Assembly: GCA_938007995.1 (NCBI GenBank)
Contig: CALLLW010000024.1
Coordinates: forward strand, 62,001 to 126,000
Direction of reading: 5' to 3'
Origin: an uncultured Granulosicoccaceae bacterium
GTDB taxonomy: Bacteria; Pseudomonadota; Gammaproteobacteria; Granulosicoccales; Granulosicoccaceae
Length of the DNA: 64,000 nt
Below are positions 9,101 to 17,674 of the stretch, piece by piece. How positions within the stretch are numbered: position 1 is the stretch's first letter; each line of letters opens with the position of its first letter. The notes beneath the pieces were generated by a model, which had not been told where the DNA came from, searched no databases, and was given only the letters and a program-made list of their open reading frames with translations. Both the position numbers and the translations under genes were made by a program.

Positions 9101-10220
9101 CACTTTCAACACCGGTTGGTGTTTTGGGTTCACGCGTAACCAGCATTTCGAGCCCATCAAGTTCAATATCCTGACCTTTATTCAACCTGCCGGAAAATTG
9201 ATTGAAGGTCAGTTGCCAGCCAGATTGAAGCCTGGCCCAATCAAGATCAACCGCAACTTCTTCTGTTTCAAGCACTGCGGCAGAAGTAAGTGCTGTGGAA
9301 GACTGCTGCAATGACAGATCTGACAACGTAGCAATTGCACGAACTTTCTGTAAGTTTGCGCCACTCCACTCACCCCATAATTGTAAATCAGACGTGCCTG
9401 TATACTGATGTTCCGGCAAGCGCCACAGACCTGATAACTCTGACAGTCTGAGCCCACGGGTGTTGATGTAAAACTGCCCTTGCCATTCATCAAAGTTATC
9501 TGCCTTGCCGGTAAAATCAAAAGATGCAAGACTGTTGTCGCCCACATCATCCGGCAAGGCGCTGGTGATTCGAATCTGATGTTTATCGCCGTCGTTAAAC
9601 GCTCGTATGTTGACGTTATCAACCTTGTATTGATGATCTTGTTCGGCGTTGATTAATGTAATGTCACTATCGAGAATCGCTATTTGCTCTGCGTTGAACA
9701 ACCAGTTCAGCACGCTGTAACGGCGATCCGGACCTTCTTCTGCTTCGAGTGATGATTCAGCAAGCAGTGATTGTTTTGCGACGGTATCACGAGCGGCAAC
9801 ATCCAGTGTTTTACCAAACATGCGCAGCTGACCGCTGCCTTCGTAACTCGCGGTGAGTGACAGATCACTAAGCTGAACATTGCGAATGGTCAAACGACGC
9901 TCGAGCAGTACATCGCGTACATTCAGTTGCAGCTCGATGCTCGGCAACTCTATAAGAGTTTGCGAGCCGTCTGCAGAACGCACCTCCACATCTTGCAAAC
10001 TGGCATTGGCATCGAAACGGTTCCAGACCAGATCAACCTCGCCGATCTGCACCGGGCTGCCCACATAGTTGCTGACCAGTGATGCCAGCTCCTCTGTATA
10101 GTCAGCGCTATACAACAACGCCAGACGCACACTTGCCGCCAGCAACGCGATCAAAATGATCAAAGCTGCCAGCAGATAAAGCATCCACTTGCATGTTTTT
10201 GCGAGTGCGTTGACTACCAT
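6183..10220 (-). CDS. yhdP: YhdP family AsmA-like envelope protein
   Basis: YhdP is a very long inner-membrane-anchored AsmA-like protein spanning the periplasm and implicated in phospholipid transport to the outer membrane. This 1345-residue product has one N-terminal transmembrane helix (about residues 12-33, YLLAALIILIALLAASVRLAL). An extended beta-rich body follows, and the C-terminal family region contains LEGQLLFNLREGRILSVQPGAGRILGLF and DFRDITDNGLAYNSVSGNL. Length and ends match the family (about 1250-1350). It is the last gene of the holA-to-yhdP run, 111 bp after rng. The rng-yhdP pairing is as in Escherichia coli, but tldD does not follow. Confidence 0.93.
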   Translation of the reverse strand: MVVNALAKTCKWMLYLLAALIILIALLAASVRLALLYSADYTEELASLVSNYVGSPVQIGEVDLVWNRFDANASLQDVEVRSADGSQTLIELPSIELQLNVRDVLLERRLTIRNVQLSDLSLTASYEGSGQLRMFGKTLDVAARDTVAKQSLLAESSLEAEEGPDRRYSVLNWLFNAEQIAILDSDITLINAEQDHQYKVDNVNIRAFNDGDKHQIRITSALPDDVGDNSLASFDFTGKADNFDEWQGQFYINTRGLRLSELSGLWRLPEHQYTGTSDLQLWGEWSGANLQKVRAIATLSDLSLQQSSTALTSAAVLETEEVAVDLDWARLQSGWQLTFNQFSGRLNKGQDIELDGLEMLVTREPKTPTGVESDKDQFSDYFSVTGPAIDLQALAPLYAYIDDLLPAELPFKVRSLQSGLLTDWRASVVRTDKRTTLTELQLNAVDLAIDAYGNTPGINGLTTSLVYVDGSGRLQIDNQSVGVTLPALYEAPLPEFNIDGAIDFLVNTGAAKEADSAEPTTTSETVAWKVVAQELHVSTQDFSTSSSLSVRGMTDGAHLIDSRSYVQNVNLPRLKDYLPVRKLKPRLHNWLQTAIVAGDAVRGRVEIKGNLNDFSPANGKGHFYAEADLIDTTVKFRPDWPAATAMDGNVSFSTTSMRGRVYQGAIRSANFSDAHLLISDFKQPVVEVKTNAIGPVDDMLDFMQTGPLAAKIGKAFGNSTGSGTSRLEVDLKVPLKKELSELLVVDGEIILDSAQITSVAYGVDLDSVTGKLRFNRRGVLVDGLQVRYQGLPLSVEATQESSATANVNSIRVNGPVAVSSVLRSYGIPLVDQLDGISDWTLEINITRPVNSQAARVELIATSDLAGTALKLPVPIKKASDELRQARLYRNFAAQDKDWWLELPGLMKTRLRIGADSKLTSMVIALGDSENTVLPWRGISIHGNADRIDAAGWVKFVTAFSAGKPKSDKTFPVFAKINTPQMIIGDQRFGELIYIAYQDGGNQVHRIESAPLSGEFTVKDRSSGQPMVIRLDRLDKQLFTALAGTQPANQSSGLSAQVTNRLVDPRKVPALDVRVSELIWDNWRLAKLALRTEPDDQGLRITALNARQNDMRVSGQGYWHQYAGADSHLTALDLTASFDDFGLAMREVANATSFAGGSGEAALSLSWPTPAYAPDLQQLEGQLLFNLREGRILSVQPGAGRILGLFALQSLPRRLAFDFRDITDNGLAYNSVSGNLTVADGFARTNAIAMTGPVAEILIHGNTGFVDKTYDQTIDVLPRVSGALPLLGVLSGGPVAGVTALLADGVLKGIGVNLDEIGRRRYSLSGSWNEPVWQAVNAASGQISSR

Positions 10221-10331
10221 AAAATTATCTGTGATTCCCGACCGGGTTGGTTGCTACAGTGACAATGTAAAAGAATATCTTATCAGCGAAGATACCAAGG
10301 CGATAATCGCGCCTGACTGGAAATTGCCTAA

Positions 10332-11801
10332 TTATACAATCACAACGTCGTACTGATCACGATTGTACATTGACTCAGCCTGCAGCCTGATTGGCTTGTT
10401 AACAAAGGATTCAAGCTCGGCGAAGTAATCCGACTGCTCGTCAAGAAACATCTCAACCACGTCTGGCGCTGCAACCACAGTCAGTGACTTGACGTCGAAC
10501 TGGCGCACCTGGCGAATAATTTCCCGTGAAATTTCGTTACAGACTGTCTCAGCTGTGCGCAGCAAGCCTCGCCCGGAACAGGTCGGGCACTCAGAGCACA
10601 AGGTTTGCTCGAGGCTTTCACGAGTTCGTTTGCGGGTCATCTCAACCAACCCGAGTGACGAAACCTCACACACCTGAGTGCGGGCATGATCCTGATCGAG
10701 CGCTTTTTCCATCGCCCGCATAACCTGGCGTTTGTGCTCATCGACGGTCATATCGATAAAGTCGATAATAACAATGCCACCCAGATTGCGCAGTCTTAAC
10801 TGCCGGCAGATCGCCTGCGCGGCCTCAAGGTTGGTTTTGAATATGGTTTCTTCAAGATTCCGATGACCAACAAATGCACCGGTATTTACATCAATGGTCG
10901 TCATTGATTCGGTTTGATCGAATACCAGATGACCACCGGATTTCAGCTGCACCCGGCGCTCAAGCGCTCGCTGGATCTCATCTTCCACGCCGTACAGATC
11001 GAATATCGGCCGCTCACCAGGATAGTGCTCAATACAGTTTTCTATCTCAGGCAGATACTCCTGGGCAAATTTCTGAGCCGATACAAAGCTTTCTCTGGAG
11101 TCTATACGTATCCGTTCGACCGACACCCCAACCAGATCACGCAGGGTTCTTTTAACCAGCGGCAGGTCGGCATAAACCAGTTCACCCGCTTTGGCAGCGC
11201 GTATTTGTAATTGTATCGACGCCCACAGCTTGCGCAAAAACACCACCTCACCGGCAAGCATTGTTGCATCCACTCCTTCCGCAGCAGTTCGAACGATGTA
11301 ACCGTTGTCTGAGTCTTCAGCTTCTTTTAATTCTTCAACGATAGTGCGGAGCCGGTCGCGTTCTTCTTCGTTTTCAATTTTGGTTGAAACGCCGACCACG
11401 TTGTCGCCCGGCATGTACACCAGATACCTGGAAGGCACGGTCAGATTGGATGTCAGACGGGCACCTTTGGTACCAAGCGGGTTCTTGATCACCTGCACCA
11501 GTGTCTGCTGGTTTTCACGCAACAGTTCTCTGATCGGTTTATGAGATTTCTCACCGTTTTCATCAATGCTGGTGGCACCGACAATGTCAGAGGCATGCAG
11601 AAAAGCCGCACGGTCAAGGCCAATATCAATGAATGCGGCATCCATACCCGGCAGCACCCGCACTACTTTGCCGCAATAGATGTTGCCAATCAGGGTTTTC
11701 TTGGCACGCCTTTCGATGCAAACTTCGGTCAGTACGCCATTTTCAACATTGGCAACTCGCGTTTCCTGCGGTGTGATATTGATCAGGATTTCTTCAGACA
11801 T
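10332..11801 (-). CDS. rng: Ribonuclease G
   Basis: RNase G is a single-strand endoribonuclease of the RNase E/G family that trims the 5' end of 16S rRNA and degrades some mRNAs. The 489-residue protein is full length. It has the N-terminal S1 domain (NIYCGKVVRVLPGMDAAFIDIG), the catalytic block with two Mg-binding aspartates in TTIDVNTGAF and IIDFIDM, the zinc-link CxxC as CPTCSGRG and the conserved ending MYNRDQYDVVIV. It lacks the long RNase E scaffold domain. It sits between maf and yhdP in the same orientation, the same order as in Escherichia coli. Confidence 0.97.
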   Translation of the reverse strand: MSEEILINITPQETRVANVENGVLTEVCIERRAKKTLIGNIYCGKVVRVLPGMDAAFIDIGLDRAAFLHASDIVGATSIDENGEKSHKPIRELLRENQQTLVQVIKNPLGTKGARLTSNLTVPSRYLVYMPGDNVVGVSTKIENEEERDRLRTIVEELKEAEDSDNGYIVRTAAEGVDATMLAGEVVFLRKLWASIQLQIRAAKAGELVYADLPLVKRTLRDLVGVSVERIRIDSRESFVSAQKFAQEYLPEIENCIEHYPGERPIFDLYGVEDEIQRALERRVQLKSGGHLVFDQTESMTTIDVNTGAFVGHRNLEETIFKTNLEAAQAICRQLRLRNLGGIVIIDFIDMTVDEHKRQVMRAMEKALDQDHARTQVCEVSSLGLVEMTRKRTRESLEQTLCSECPTCSGRGLLRTAETVCNEISREIIRQVRQFDVKSLTVVAAPDVVEMFLDEQSDYFAELESFVNKPIRLQAESMYNRDQYDVVIV

Positions 11802-11904
11802 ACGACATGATAGAGCGTTTGTCAGGGCCTGCCTATGGCAGCTGTTGCAACTATTCTAAATAGCAACCGTATGGGCGGGGGATCGCCGCGATATCCGGGC
11901 TTGT

Positions 11905-12561
11905 CTACTTACCCGAATGCAGCACCGGCACACCAAAATTCTTTAACAACTCAGCGCTCTCATGCAGCGGCAAGCCAACCACATTGCTGTAAGAGCCATG
12001 AATTGACTTCACAAAGATCGCACCCAGTCCCTGAATGGCGTAGCTGCCCGCCTTACCCTGTGGCTCACCGGTTTTCCAGTAGGCGCGGATGTCATCGGTT
12101 GTGTAGTGGCCAAACTCGACTGTGGTCTCACAAACCATACTTTTGCTGTTGCCACTCTCACGCGAAGAACCCGAATGTGGAAATCCCCGGGCGACCGTGA
12201 CACCGGTGAAGACCGAATGCGTTGTGTTGCAGAGCAATGAAAGCGTTTCTATGGCTTGTTGCAAATTATCAGCCTTGCCGAGTATCTGATCACCGATCGC
12301 AATGGTGGTGTCAGCACCAAGCACGACAGCGTCCGCATGAAGTGCTGCAATCACCTGACTTTTTTCCTGTGACAACCGCAGCACGTAGTCAGCAGCAGTT
12401 TCACCCTTTTTGATCGACTCATCGATATCAGCAGGCAAACAAAGCGGATCCAGACCAATCTGCTGCAGCAGCGCTTTTCTTTGTGGTGAAGATGAAGCGA
12501 GTATGAGTTGCTGCGGGTTTATAGTGTTATCTGGATTATGATCTGGTTTTGCATCAGGCAC
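11905..12561 (-). CDS. maf: Maf-like nucleoside triphosphate pyrophosphatase (YhdE type)
   Basis: Maf proteins hydrolyse non-canonical or excess nucleoside triphosphates; the YhdE subgroup prefers dTTP and UTP. The 218-residue protein has LILASSSPQRKALLQQIG after an unusual 17-residue polar N-terminal leader. The catalytic VVLGADTTIAIGDQILGK segment and the subgroup-type GSYAIQGLGAIFVKSIHGS follow, then NVVGLPL. Asp in GADT is the expected catalytic base. It starts 4 bp after the rlmH stop and precedes rng, so it is part of the long minus-strand housekeeping operon. The substrate preference is inferred from the family motif only. Confidence 0.9.
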   Translation of the reverse strand: MPDAKPDHNPDNTINPQQLILASSSPQRKALLQQIGLDPLCLPADIDESIKKGETAADYVLRLSQEKSQVIAALHADAVVLGADTTIAIGDQILGKADNLQQAIETLSLLCNTTHSVFTGVTVARGFPHSGSSRESGNSKSMVCETTVEFGHYTTDDIRAYWKTGEPQGKAGSYAIQGLGAIFVKSIHGSYSNVVGLPLHESAELLKNFGVPVLHSGK

Positions 12562-12565
12562 AGAT

Positions 12566-13036
12566 TCAGGCTCGATGGTAGGGATGGTTATTCAACAGAC
12601 TGATAGCACGGTAGATTTGCTCTGCCACTATCACTCTTACCATCGCGTGTGGAAAAGTCATTTTTGACAACGACCATTTTTCATTACACTGACTTAACAC
12701 CTGATCAGACAAGCCATCCGCACCACCAATGAGCAACGCCAGCGGTTGCGGGTTCTCTTTTAGATGTCGTAGTTTATCAGCAACGCTGCGAGTGCTTTGT
12801 GGTTTGCCATGTTCATCAAGCGCAAGCACGTAGGCCCCTTTGGGCACGGCTGCAAGCAGTAACTCGCCTTCTTTCCTGCAGACACTGGCGCTGTCTTCAG
12901 AGTTACTTTTTCTTGGTGAGGGAATTTCGTTTAAGGTCAGGTTGCAGTCACGCCCCAACCGTCTGGCGTATTCCTGGTAACCTTCGTTTACCCACTTCGG
13001 CATTTTTGTACCAATAGCCAGCAGGGTAATGTTCAT
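12566..13036 (-). CDS. rlmH: 23S rRNA (pseudouridine1915-N3)-methyltransferase RlmH
   Basis: RlmH methylates pseudouridine 1915 in helix 69 of 23S rRNA using SAM, acting on assembled 70S ribosomes. The 156-residue protein is full length and starts MNITLLAIGTKMPKWV. It has the SPOUT-fold knot motifs ALDEHGKP, ALLIGGADGLSD and the C-terminal LSKMTFPHAMVRVIVAEQIYRA, ending in the conserved NNHPYHRA. It lies 6 bp after rsfS, the usual rsfS-rlmH pair, so both are ribosome-related genes on one transcript. Confidence 0.97.
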   Translation of the reverse strand: MNITLLAIGTKMPKWVNEGYQEYARRLGRDCNLTLNEIPSPRKSNSEDSASVCRKEGELLLAAVPKGAYVLALDEHGKPQSTRSVADKLRHLKENPQPLALLIGGADGLSDQVLSQCNEKWSLSKMTFPHAMVRVIVAEQIYRAISLLNNHPYHRA

Positions 13037-13042
13037 CCGCGA

Positions 13043-13411
13043 TTAAACTGCAGCGTGATCACTTTGCTTAACCGACTGATCTTCAGGTTCGGCTACACCC
13101 CAGAGTTTCTCCAGTGCATAAAACTCCCGACTGTCTTCGGTCATAACATGTGCAAGTACATCACCCAGATCAACCAGAATCCAGTTGCCATCTGACTCGC
13201 CTTCCATACCAAGTGGCCTGACACCGGCTTCTTTGGATTTTTCAACAATCTCGTTTGCCAGCGACTTGACATGACGCTGCGATGTGCCGGTGGCGACAAT
13301 CATATAGTCGGTTACTGTGGTGCGATCAGCAACATCGAGCACAATAATGTCCCGGCCTTTCATATCTTCAAGAGATTCAACAGTGAGTTTTTGTAATTCC
13401 AGCGCTTTCAA
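13043..13411 (-). CDS. rsfS: Ribosomal silencing factor RsfS
   Basis: RsfS binds ribosomal protein L14 and blocks 30S-50S joining, lowering translation under nutrient limitation. The 122-residue protein shows the family core: VLDVADRTTVTDYMIVATGTS, followed by RHVKSLANEIVEKSKEAGVRPLG with EGESDGNWILVDLGDVLAHV, and REFYALEKLWG near the end. It is 9 bp after nadD and 6 bp before rlmH on the minus strand, a strongly conserved nadD-rsfS-rlmH order. The last dozen residues are a variable polar tail. Confidence 0.96.
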   Translation of the reverse strand: MKALELQKLTVESLEDMKGRDIIVLDVADRTTVTDYMIVATGTSQRHVKSLANEIVEKSKEAGVRPLGMEGESDGNWILVDLGDVLAHVMTEDSREFYALEKLWGVAEPEDQSVKQSDHAAV

Positions 13412-13420
13412 TAGTAGCCC

Positions 13421-14050
13421 TTATGGTTGCAGAACCTGGTAGAGGTCTTTCTCTACAATGTATTTTCGCACAGCAAAGGGTACCAAAAACTGAATTTCCC
13501 TGCCCTGCTGCAATTCATTTCTAATTTTTGTTGATGAAATAGCCAGTTGTGTGACCGGACACAAAGTGATTCCAGCACCGGCTTCACTGCTGAGCAATGA
13601 TTTTGCGAATTCTGACATCACCTCACCGGGTCGCTCCATGACGGCCAGGCGGGCCTTTTGCAGCAAATCCTGCCAACAGTGCCAGGTATCAAACACACTA
13701 AACTGATCCATACCAATCACCAATGTCAGTTCTGTATGCGGATACTCCTGCTGCAAATCGGCCAGCGTATCAATGGTGTAGGAGGTCGACTGCCTTTCAA
13801 TTTCTCGCGAATCAACCATCAGACCAGCTGAGCCATCAATCGCCGCCTCAAGCATACCGATGCGATCTTCTGCACTGGCCAGCGGGCCCGCTTTGTGTGG
13901 AGGATCAGCTGACGGAATAAATCTCAGCTGCTGCAGGCCGAGCTGGTGACGTACTTCAAGCGCTGTGCGCAAATGACCAAAATGCACCGGATCAAACGAC
14001 CCGCCATAAATACCAATTGAAGCCAGCGGTTTATTCACAGCAACCTTCAA
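13421..14050 (-). CDS. nadD: Nicotinate-nucleotide adenylyltransferase
   Basis: NadD adenylates nicotinic acid mononucleotide to deamido-NAD in NAD synthesis. The 209-residue protein has the nucleotidyltransferase start GIYGGSFDPVHFGHLRTALE with its HxGH motif, then RFIPSADPPHK, LTLVIGMDQFSVFDTWHCWQ and the C-terminal ISSTKIRNEL (SxxxxR/K motif). These are the residues expected for ATP and NaMN binding. It is followed 9 bp later by rsfS and preceded by proA, with a 27-bp gap, so it belongs to the holA-proA-nadD run. Confidence 0.96.
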   Translation of the reverse strand: MKVAVNKPLASIGIYGGSFDPVHFGHLRTALEVRHQLGLQQLRFIPSADPPHKAGPLASAEDRIGMLEAAIDGSAGLMVDSREIERQSTSYTIDTLADLQQEYPHTELTLVIGMDQFSVFDTWHCWQDLLQKARLAVMERPGEVMSEFAKSLLSSEAGAGITLCPVTQLAISSTKIRNELQQGREIQFLVPFAVRKYIVEKDLYQVLQP

Positions 14051-14077
14051 TCAAGCTGTAAAAACGCACGATCCCTG

Positions 14078-15331
14078 TCAACGAACAGTACCTTCACCAT
14101 AGACAACATACTTTTGCGTGGTCAGCCCTTCGACACCCACCGGGCCTCTCACGTGCAATCGGTCTGTACTGATACCTATCTCTGCACCCAGTCCGTATTC
14201 AAAGCCATCAGCAAAACAGGTGGCTGCATTAACCATTACCGAACTTGAATCAACCTGACGAGTAAACTGGCGGGCATGCTCAAGGTTAGCGGTAATTATC
14301 GCATCAGTATGACCCGAGCCGTAACGCGCGATGTGCTGCATCGCCTGCTGCATATTTTCTACCGTGCGGATCGATAACACCGGTGCCAAATATTCAGTAG
14401 ACCAGTCTTCGTCTGTGGCTGCAATTGCATTTGGCAGGATTGATCGGGTCTTGTCACAAGCCCTGATCTCAACGCCTTTTTCTATCAGCTTCTGATTAAG
14501 CTCAGGTAGTACTTCTGCAGCAATCACTTCAGATACCAGCAGAGTCTCCATTGCACCACAAATCCCGTAGCGATAGGTCTTGGCATTGAGTGCGACTTTG
14601 ATCGCCATGTCTTTATCTGCAAACTCATCAATGTAAATATGACAAATACCTTCAAGATGCTTGATGACAGGTACTCTGGCATCCTCACTGATGCGTTGCA
14701 CCAGGCCTTTACCACCCCGCGGAATTACTACATCAATATAGCCCTGCATTTGAATCAGATTTTTCACCGCCTGCCGGTCCGTGGTTTCAACAAACTGTAC
14801 TGATTCATCCGGAAGTCCTGCGGCATTCAAACCTTGTTGAATACAAGCGGCAATAGCAATATTCGAATTGATCGCTTCTGAGCCACCCCTTAACACTGTT
14901 GCATTACCCGACTTCAAACAAAGTGCCGCAGCATCGGCAGTTACATTGGGACGCGACTCATAAATGATTCCTATTACGCCGATCGGTACACGCATTTTGC
15001 CAATCTGCAAACCGGACGGCTGATATTTCATATCGCTGAGCTCACCAATCGGATCAGGCAGCGCGGCAATCTGTCGTAAACCGGCCGCCATACTTTCAAT
15101 TCGGGTTGGTGTCAGCTCCAGCCGATCGAGCAGTGCCGGTGCTAACCCGGAGGACTGGCCTGCCTGCATATCCTGCAGGTTGGCATCAGCCAGGGATGCA
15201 GCAGAATCCTGAATTGCATCAGCTATTTTATGCAGCGCGCGGTTTTTGGTGGCACCGTCAGCGTTAGCGATATGCACACTCGCCTGCCGCGCCCGCTTGC
15301 CGAGCGAGAGCATGTATTCATCCACTGACAT
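14078..15331 (-). CDS. proA: Gamma-glutamyl phosphate reductase
   Basis: ProA reduces gamma-glutamyl phosphate to glutamate-5-semialdehyde with NADPH, the second step of proline synthesis. The 417-residue protein has [24 protein letters not shown], the [14 protein letters not shown] segment and the nucleophilic cysteine in [12 protein letters not shown]. The dehydrogenase ending [19 protein letters not shown] is also present. I chose the ATG at 15331 ([11 protein letters not shown]) because it aligns with family starts and has an AAAGAAA stretch upstream. A GTG nine codons further up (15358) is possible. The proB partner is not adjacent. Confidence 0.95.
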   Translation of the reverse strand: MSVDEYMLSLGKRARQASVHIANADGATKNRALHKIADAIQDSAASLADANLQDMQAGQSSGLAPALLDRLELTPTRIESMAAGLRQIAALPDPIGELSDMKYQPSGLQIGKMRVPIGVIGIIYESRPNVTADAAALCLKSGNATVLRGGSEAINSNIAIAACIQQGLNAAGLPDESVQFVETTDRQAVKNLIQMQGYIDVVIPRGGKGLVQRISEDARVPVIKHLEGICHIYIDEFADKDMAIKVALNAKTYRYGICGAMETLLVSEVIAAEVLPELNQKLIEKGVEIRACDKTRSILPNAIAATDEDWSTEYLAPVLSIRTVENMQQAMQHIARYGSGHTDAIITANLEHARQFTRQVDSSSVMVNAATCFADGFEYGLGAEIGISTDRLHVRGPVGVEGLTTQKYVVYGEGTVR

Positions 15332-15435
15332 ATGGGTTTCTTTATTCACGGTATTCACATTCGCCAGACGACTTTATCAGTCGGATCAGATTGAAAGATG
15401 TTGCTTTGCACCAGACACTCAACAGCCTGCCATCG

Positions 15436-16479
15436 TTAATTGATATCACTAACCCGCGTTAATGGCCAGCGAGAGCCGCTCAAACGCATAACAAATGCTG
15501 CAATTTCAGTCCACAGATCACCACTTGCCATGCCTTTTGAAAGCAGATCAAGGTAGCTGCAGTCAGCACTGGCGCGCAGCCAGAACAAGCGCTTGCGTTC
15601 ACGGATGATCTTACCGATCAGTGGCTGTTTATTTTTCCAGACACCAGACTTGAACATCGCCTGTGAAAGATTCTCACCCTGTTCAAGCTTACTCAGCACA
15701 GAGTTTATTTTTCGCACCTCATTACCCAGATGCCAGCAAATCAATACCGGAGAGTCACCCGCTGCGCGCAAACCATTGAGTACTTTAAGTGCACGAGAGA
15801 CATCGCTGCCAAGTGCGGCATCTATTAAATCAATAATGGTGTATCTCGAACTGTCAGTCACACTGGCAAGTACCTGCTGTGACTCGACTTGCTGACCGGC
15901 AAAAAGTATCGCGAGCTTTTCTATCTCCTGCCTGGCAGCCAGCAAATTACCCTCCACCCGCTCCACCAGCAGATCAACGGCTTCCTTGTCTGCCCGAATA
16001 TTATTTGATCGCAATCGTTGTTCTATCCAGCCACGCGTTTTGGCAGGACTCAACGGCCAAACCTGCATAGTGACACCGGCCTGATCAATGGCTTTAAACC
16101 AGGCACTGGTTTGAAAACGACCCTCCGGTCTGCCGGCTGTAATAAGCAGCACGGTATCCTCAGCGGGAGAATCGCACCATTTTTTTAGCGCTTTGCCACC
16201 TTCGGTACCCGGCTTACCAGACGGAATATGCAGGCCGATGATTTTTTTATCGCCAAACAAAGACAGCGTGTTGCCGGACATCGCCAGTGCCTGCCAGTCA
16301 AAAGAGCGGGCGTTGTCTACCTGGTAGCGTTCTGTGCCTGTGTAGCCGGCCTGACGGCAGGCAGCACGAACCTGATCAGCAGCCTCCATTTGCTGCAATG
16401 GTTCGTCACCAACGATCATATAAACCGGCGCAATGCCTTTAGCCAGTGCTTTGGGTAGGGTGTCAGGGTATACGTTCAC
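15436..16479 (-). CDS. holA: DNA polymerase III subunit delta
   Basis: The delta subunit is the wrench of the clamp loader that opens the beta clamp. The 347-residue protein has an N-terminal AAA+-like domain (APVYMIVGDEPLQQMEAAD), a poor P-loop as normal for delta, the conserved VEGNLLAARQEIEKLAIL helix and the C-terminal collar domain. I chose GTG at 16479 (MNVYPDTLPKALAKG), which aligns with family starts; a longer frame to 16572 would overlap the divergent pyrD promoter region. lptE, the common upstream neighbour, is absent; pyrD lies divergent. Confidence 0.92.
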   Translation of the reverse strand: MNVYPDTLPKALAKGIAPVYMIVGDEPLQQMEAADQVRAACRQAGYTGTERYQVDNARSFDWQALAMSGNTLSLFGDKKIIGLHIPSGKPGTEGGKALKKWCDSPAEDTVLLITAGRPEGRFQTSAWFKAIDQAGVTMQVWPLSPAKTRGWIEQRLRSNNIRADKEAVDLLVERVEGNLLAARQEIEKLAILFAGQQVESQQVLASVTDSSRYTIIDLIDAALGSDVSRALKVLNGLRAAGDSPVLICWHLGNEVRKINSVLSKLEQGENLSQAMFKSGVWKNKQPLIGKIIRERKRLFWLRASADCSYLDLLSKGMASGDLWTEIAAFVMRLSGSRWPLTRVSDIN

Positions 16480-16624
16480 GGACGTTATTCTACGCTTAAT
16501 TTGCACTGACAATGCAATTCCGCACGTCTGTGAAAACCGGCAAACTCCGGAGTCTGCGCACCTGCCGTGCAAGCCTGCCTGTCAGCTTGTACACTCTCAC
16601 CACCTTTTCACCCAGTTAGCCCGC

Positions 16625-17656
16625 TTGAACTACTCACCTGTAAGAAACCTGCTGTTTAAACTGCCGGCAGAACGCTCCCACGACCTCGCCCTTTCTATCA
16701 TCGGCAAAGCGCCTGCATCTATGCTGCGTTGCATGACTGGCAGCTCGGTCAAAGATACTTCCGTCTCCGTCATGGGTATTGATTTTCCGAACGCCGTTGG
16801 GCTGGCTGCAGGTCTCGACAAAAATGCAGACTACTACCATGGCCTGGCACACTTCGGCTTTGGCTTTATTGAAGTCGGAACGGTCACACCACGGCCTCAG
16901 CCCGGCAATGACAAACCGCGCATGTTCCGCCTGCAACAAGACGATGCAGTGATAAACAGGATGGGCTTCAACAACAAGGGCGTTGACTTTCTGGCAAAGC
17001 GAGTCAGCCAGACCCGCTATAACGGTATTCTTGGTATTAACATTGGCAAAAACAAAGACACACCAATGGATCGTGCGCACGAGGATTATCAGCACTGCAT
17101 GCAACAGGTGTATACGCTGGCTGACTATATAACAGTAAATATTTCATCACCGAATACACCTGGTCTGCGTGATCTGCAAGTAGGTGATGCCACCAAAAAG
17201 CTCCTCACTGAAGTCAAGAGCACTCAACAAACACTGACAGACAAACACGGTCGCTACGTGCCTGTCGCAGTTAAAGTGGCACCAGATATGGCACCAGCCG
17301 ATCTTGATGACTTTTGCGATACCGCAAGAGCGCTGCGTATAGATGCCATTATCGCGACCAATACCACACTGGCACGGCCTGACCTTAAATCAACACACGC
17401 CAGTGAAAGTGGTGGATTAAGTGGCAAGCCAGTATTGGCAAAGTCCAGAGTTACTATCAGCCAGCTGGCGCAACGGTTGCACAATGAAATTCCAATCATC
17501 GGATGCGGTGGCATATTCTCAGGCGACGACGCACTGGCACATCTTGAAGCTGGCGCATCACTGGTACAGGTTTACACCGGCTTCATCTATCGTGGCCCCG
17601 AGCTGGTTTCTGAAATCAGACAGTCCATAACAGCCACACATTCGAAACAACAATAA
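16625..17656 (+). CDS. pyrD: Dihydroorotate dehydrogenase (quinone), class 2
   Basis: PyrD oxidises dihydroorotate to orotate in pyrimidine synthesis, passing electrons to the quinone pool at the inner membrane. The 343-residue protein has the membrane-binding N-terminus YSPVRNLLFKLPAERSHDLAL. Class 2 motifs follow: GLAAGLDKNADYY, GTVTPRPQPGNDKPRMFRL, NRMGFNNKGVD, INIGKNKDTP and NISSPNTPGLR with its catalytic serine. The first good start by alignment is TTG at 16625, directly giving MNYSPVRN; longer frames begin inside the holA promoter region and look unlike the family. No strong ribosome site is visible, so the exact start is uncertain. Confidence 0.93.
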   Translation: MNYSPVRNLLFKLPAERSHDLALSIIGKAPASMLRCMTGSSVKDTSVSVMGIDFPNAVGLAAGLDKNADYYHGLAHFGFGFIEVGTVTPRPQPGNDKPRMFRLQQDDAVINRMGFNNKGVDFLAKRVSQTRYNGILGINIGKNKDTPMDRAHEDYQHCMQQVYTLADYITVNISSPNTPGLRDLQVGDATKKLLTEVKSTQQTLTDKHGRYVPVAVKVAPDMAPADLDDFCDTARALRIDAIIATNTTLARPDLKSTHASESGGLSGKPVLAKSRVTISQLAQRLHNEIPIIGCGGIFSGDDALAHLEAGASLVQVYTGFIYRGPELVSEIRQSITATHSKQQ

Positions 17657-17674
17657 CACTCCAGAGGGTACGCA

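Noticed and set aside
16433-16624. Long N-terminal extension of pyrD
   Set aside because: It overlaps the holA promoter region, does not resemble the family and lacks a membrane-anchor pattern.
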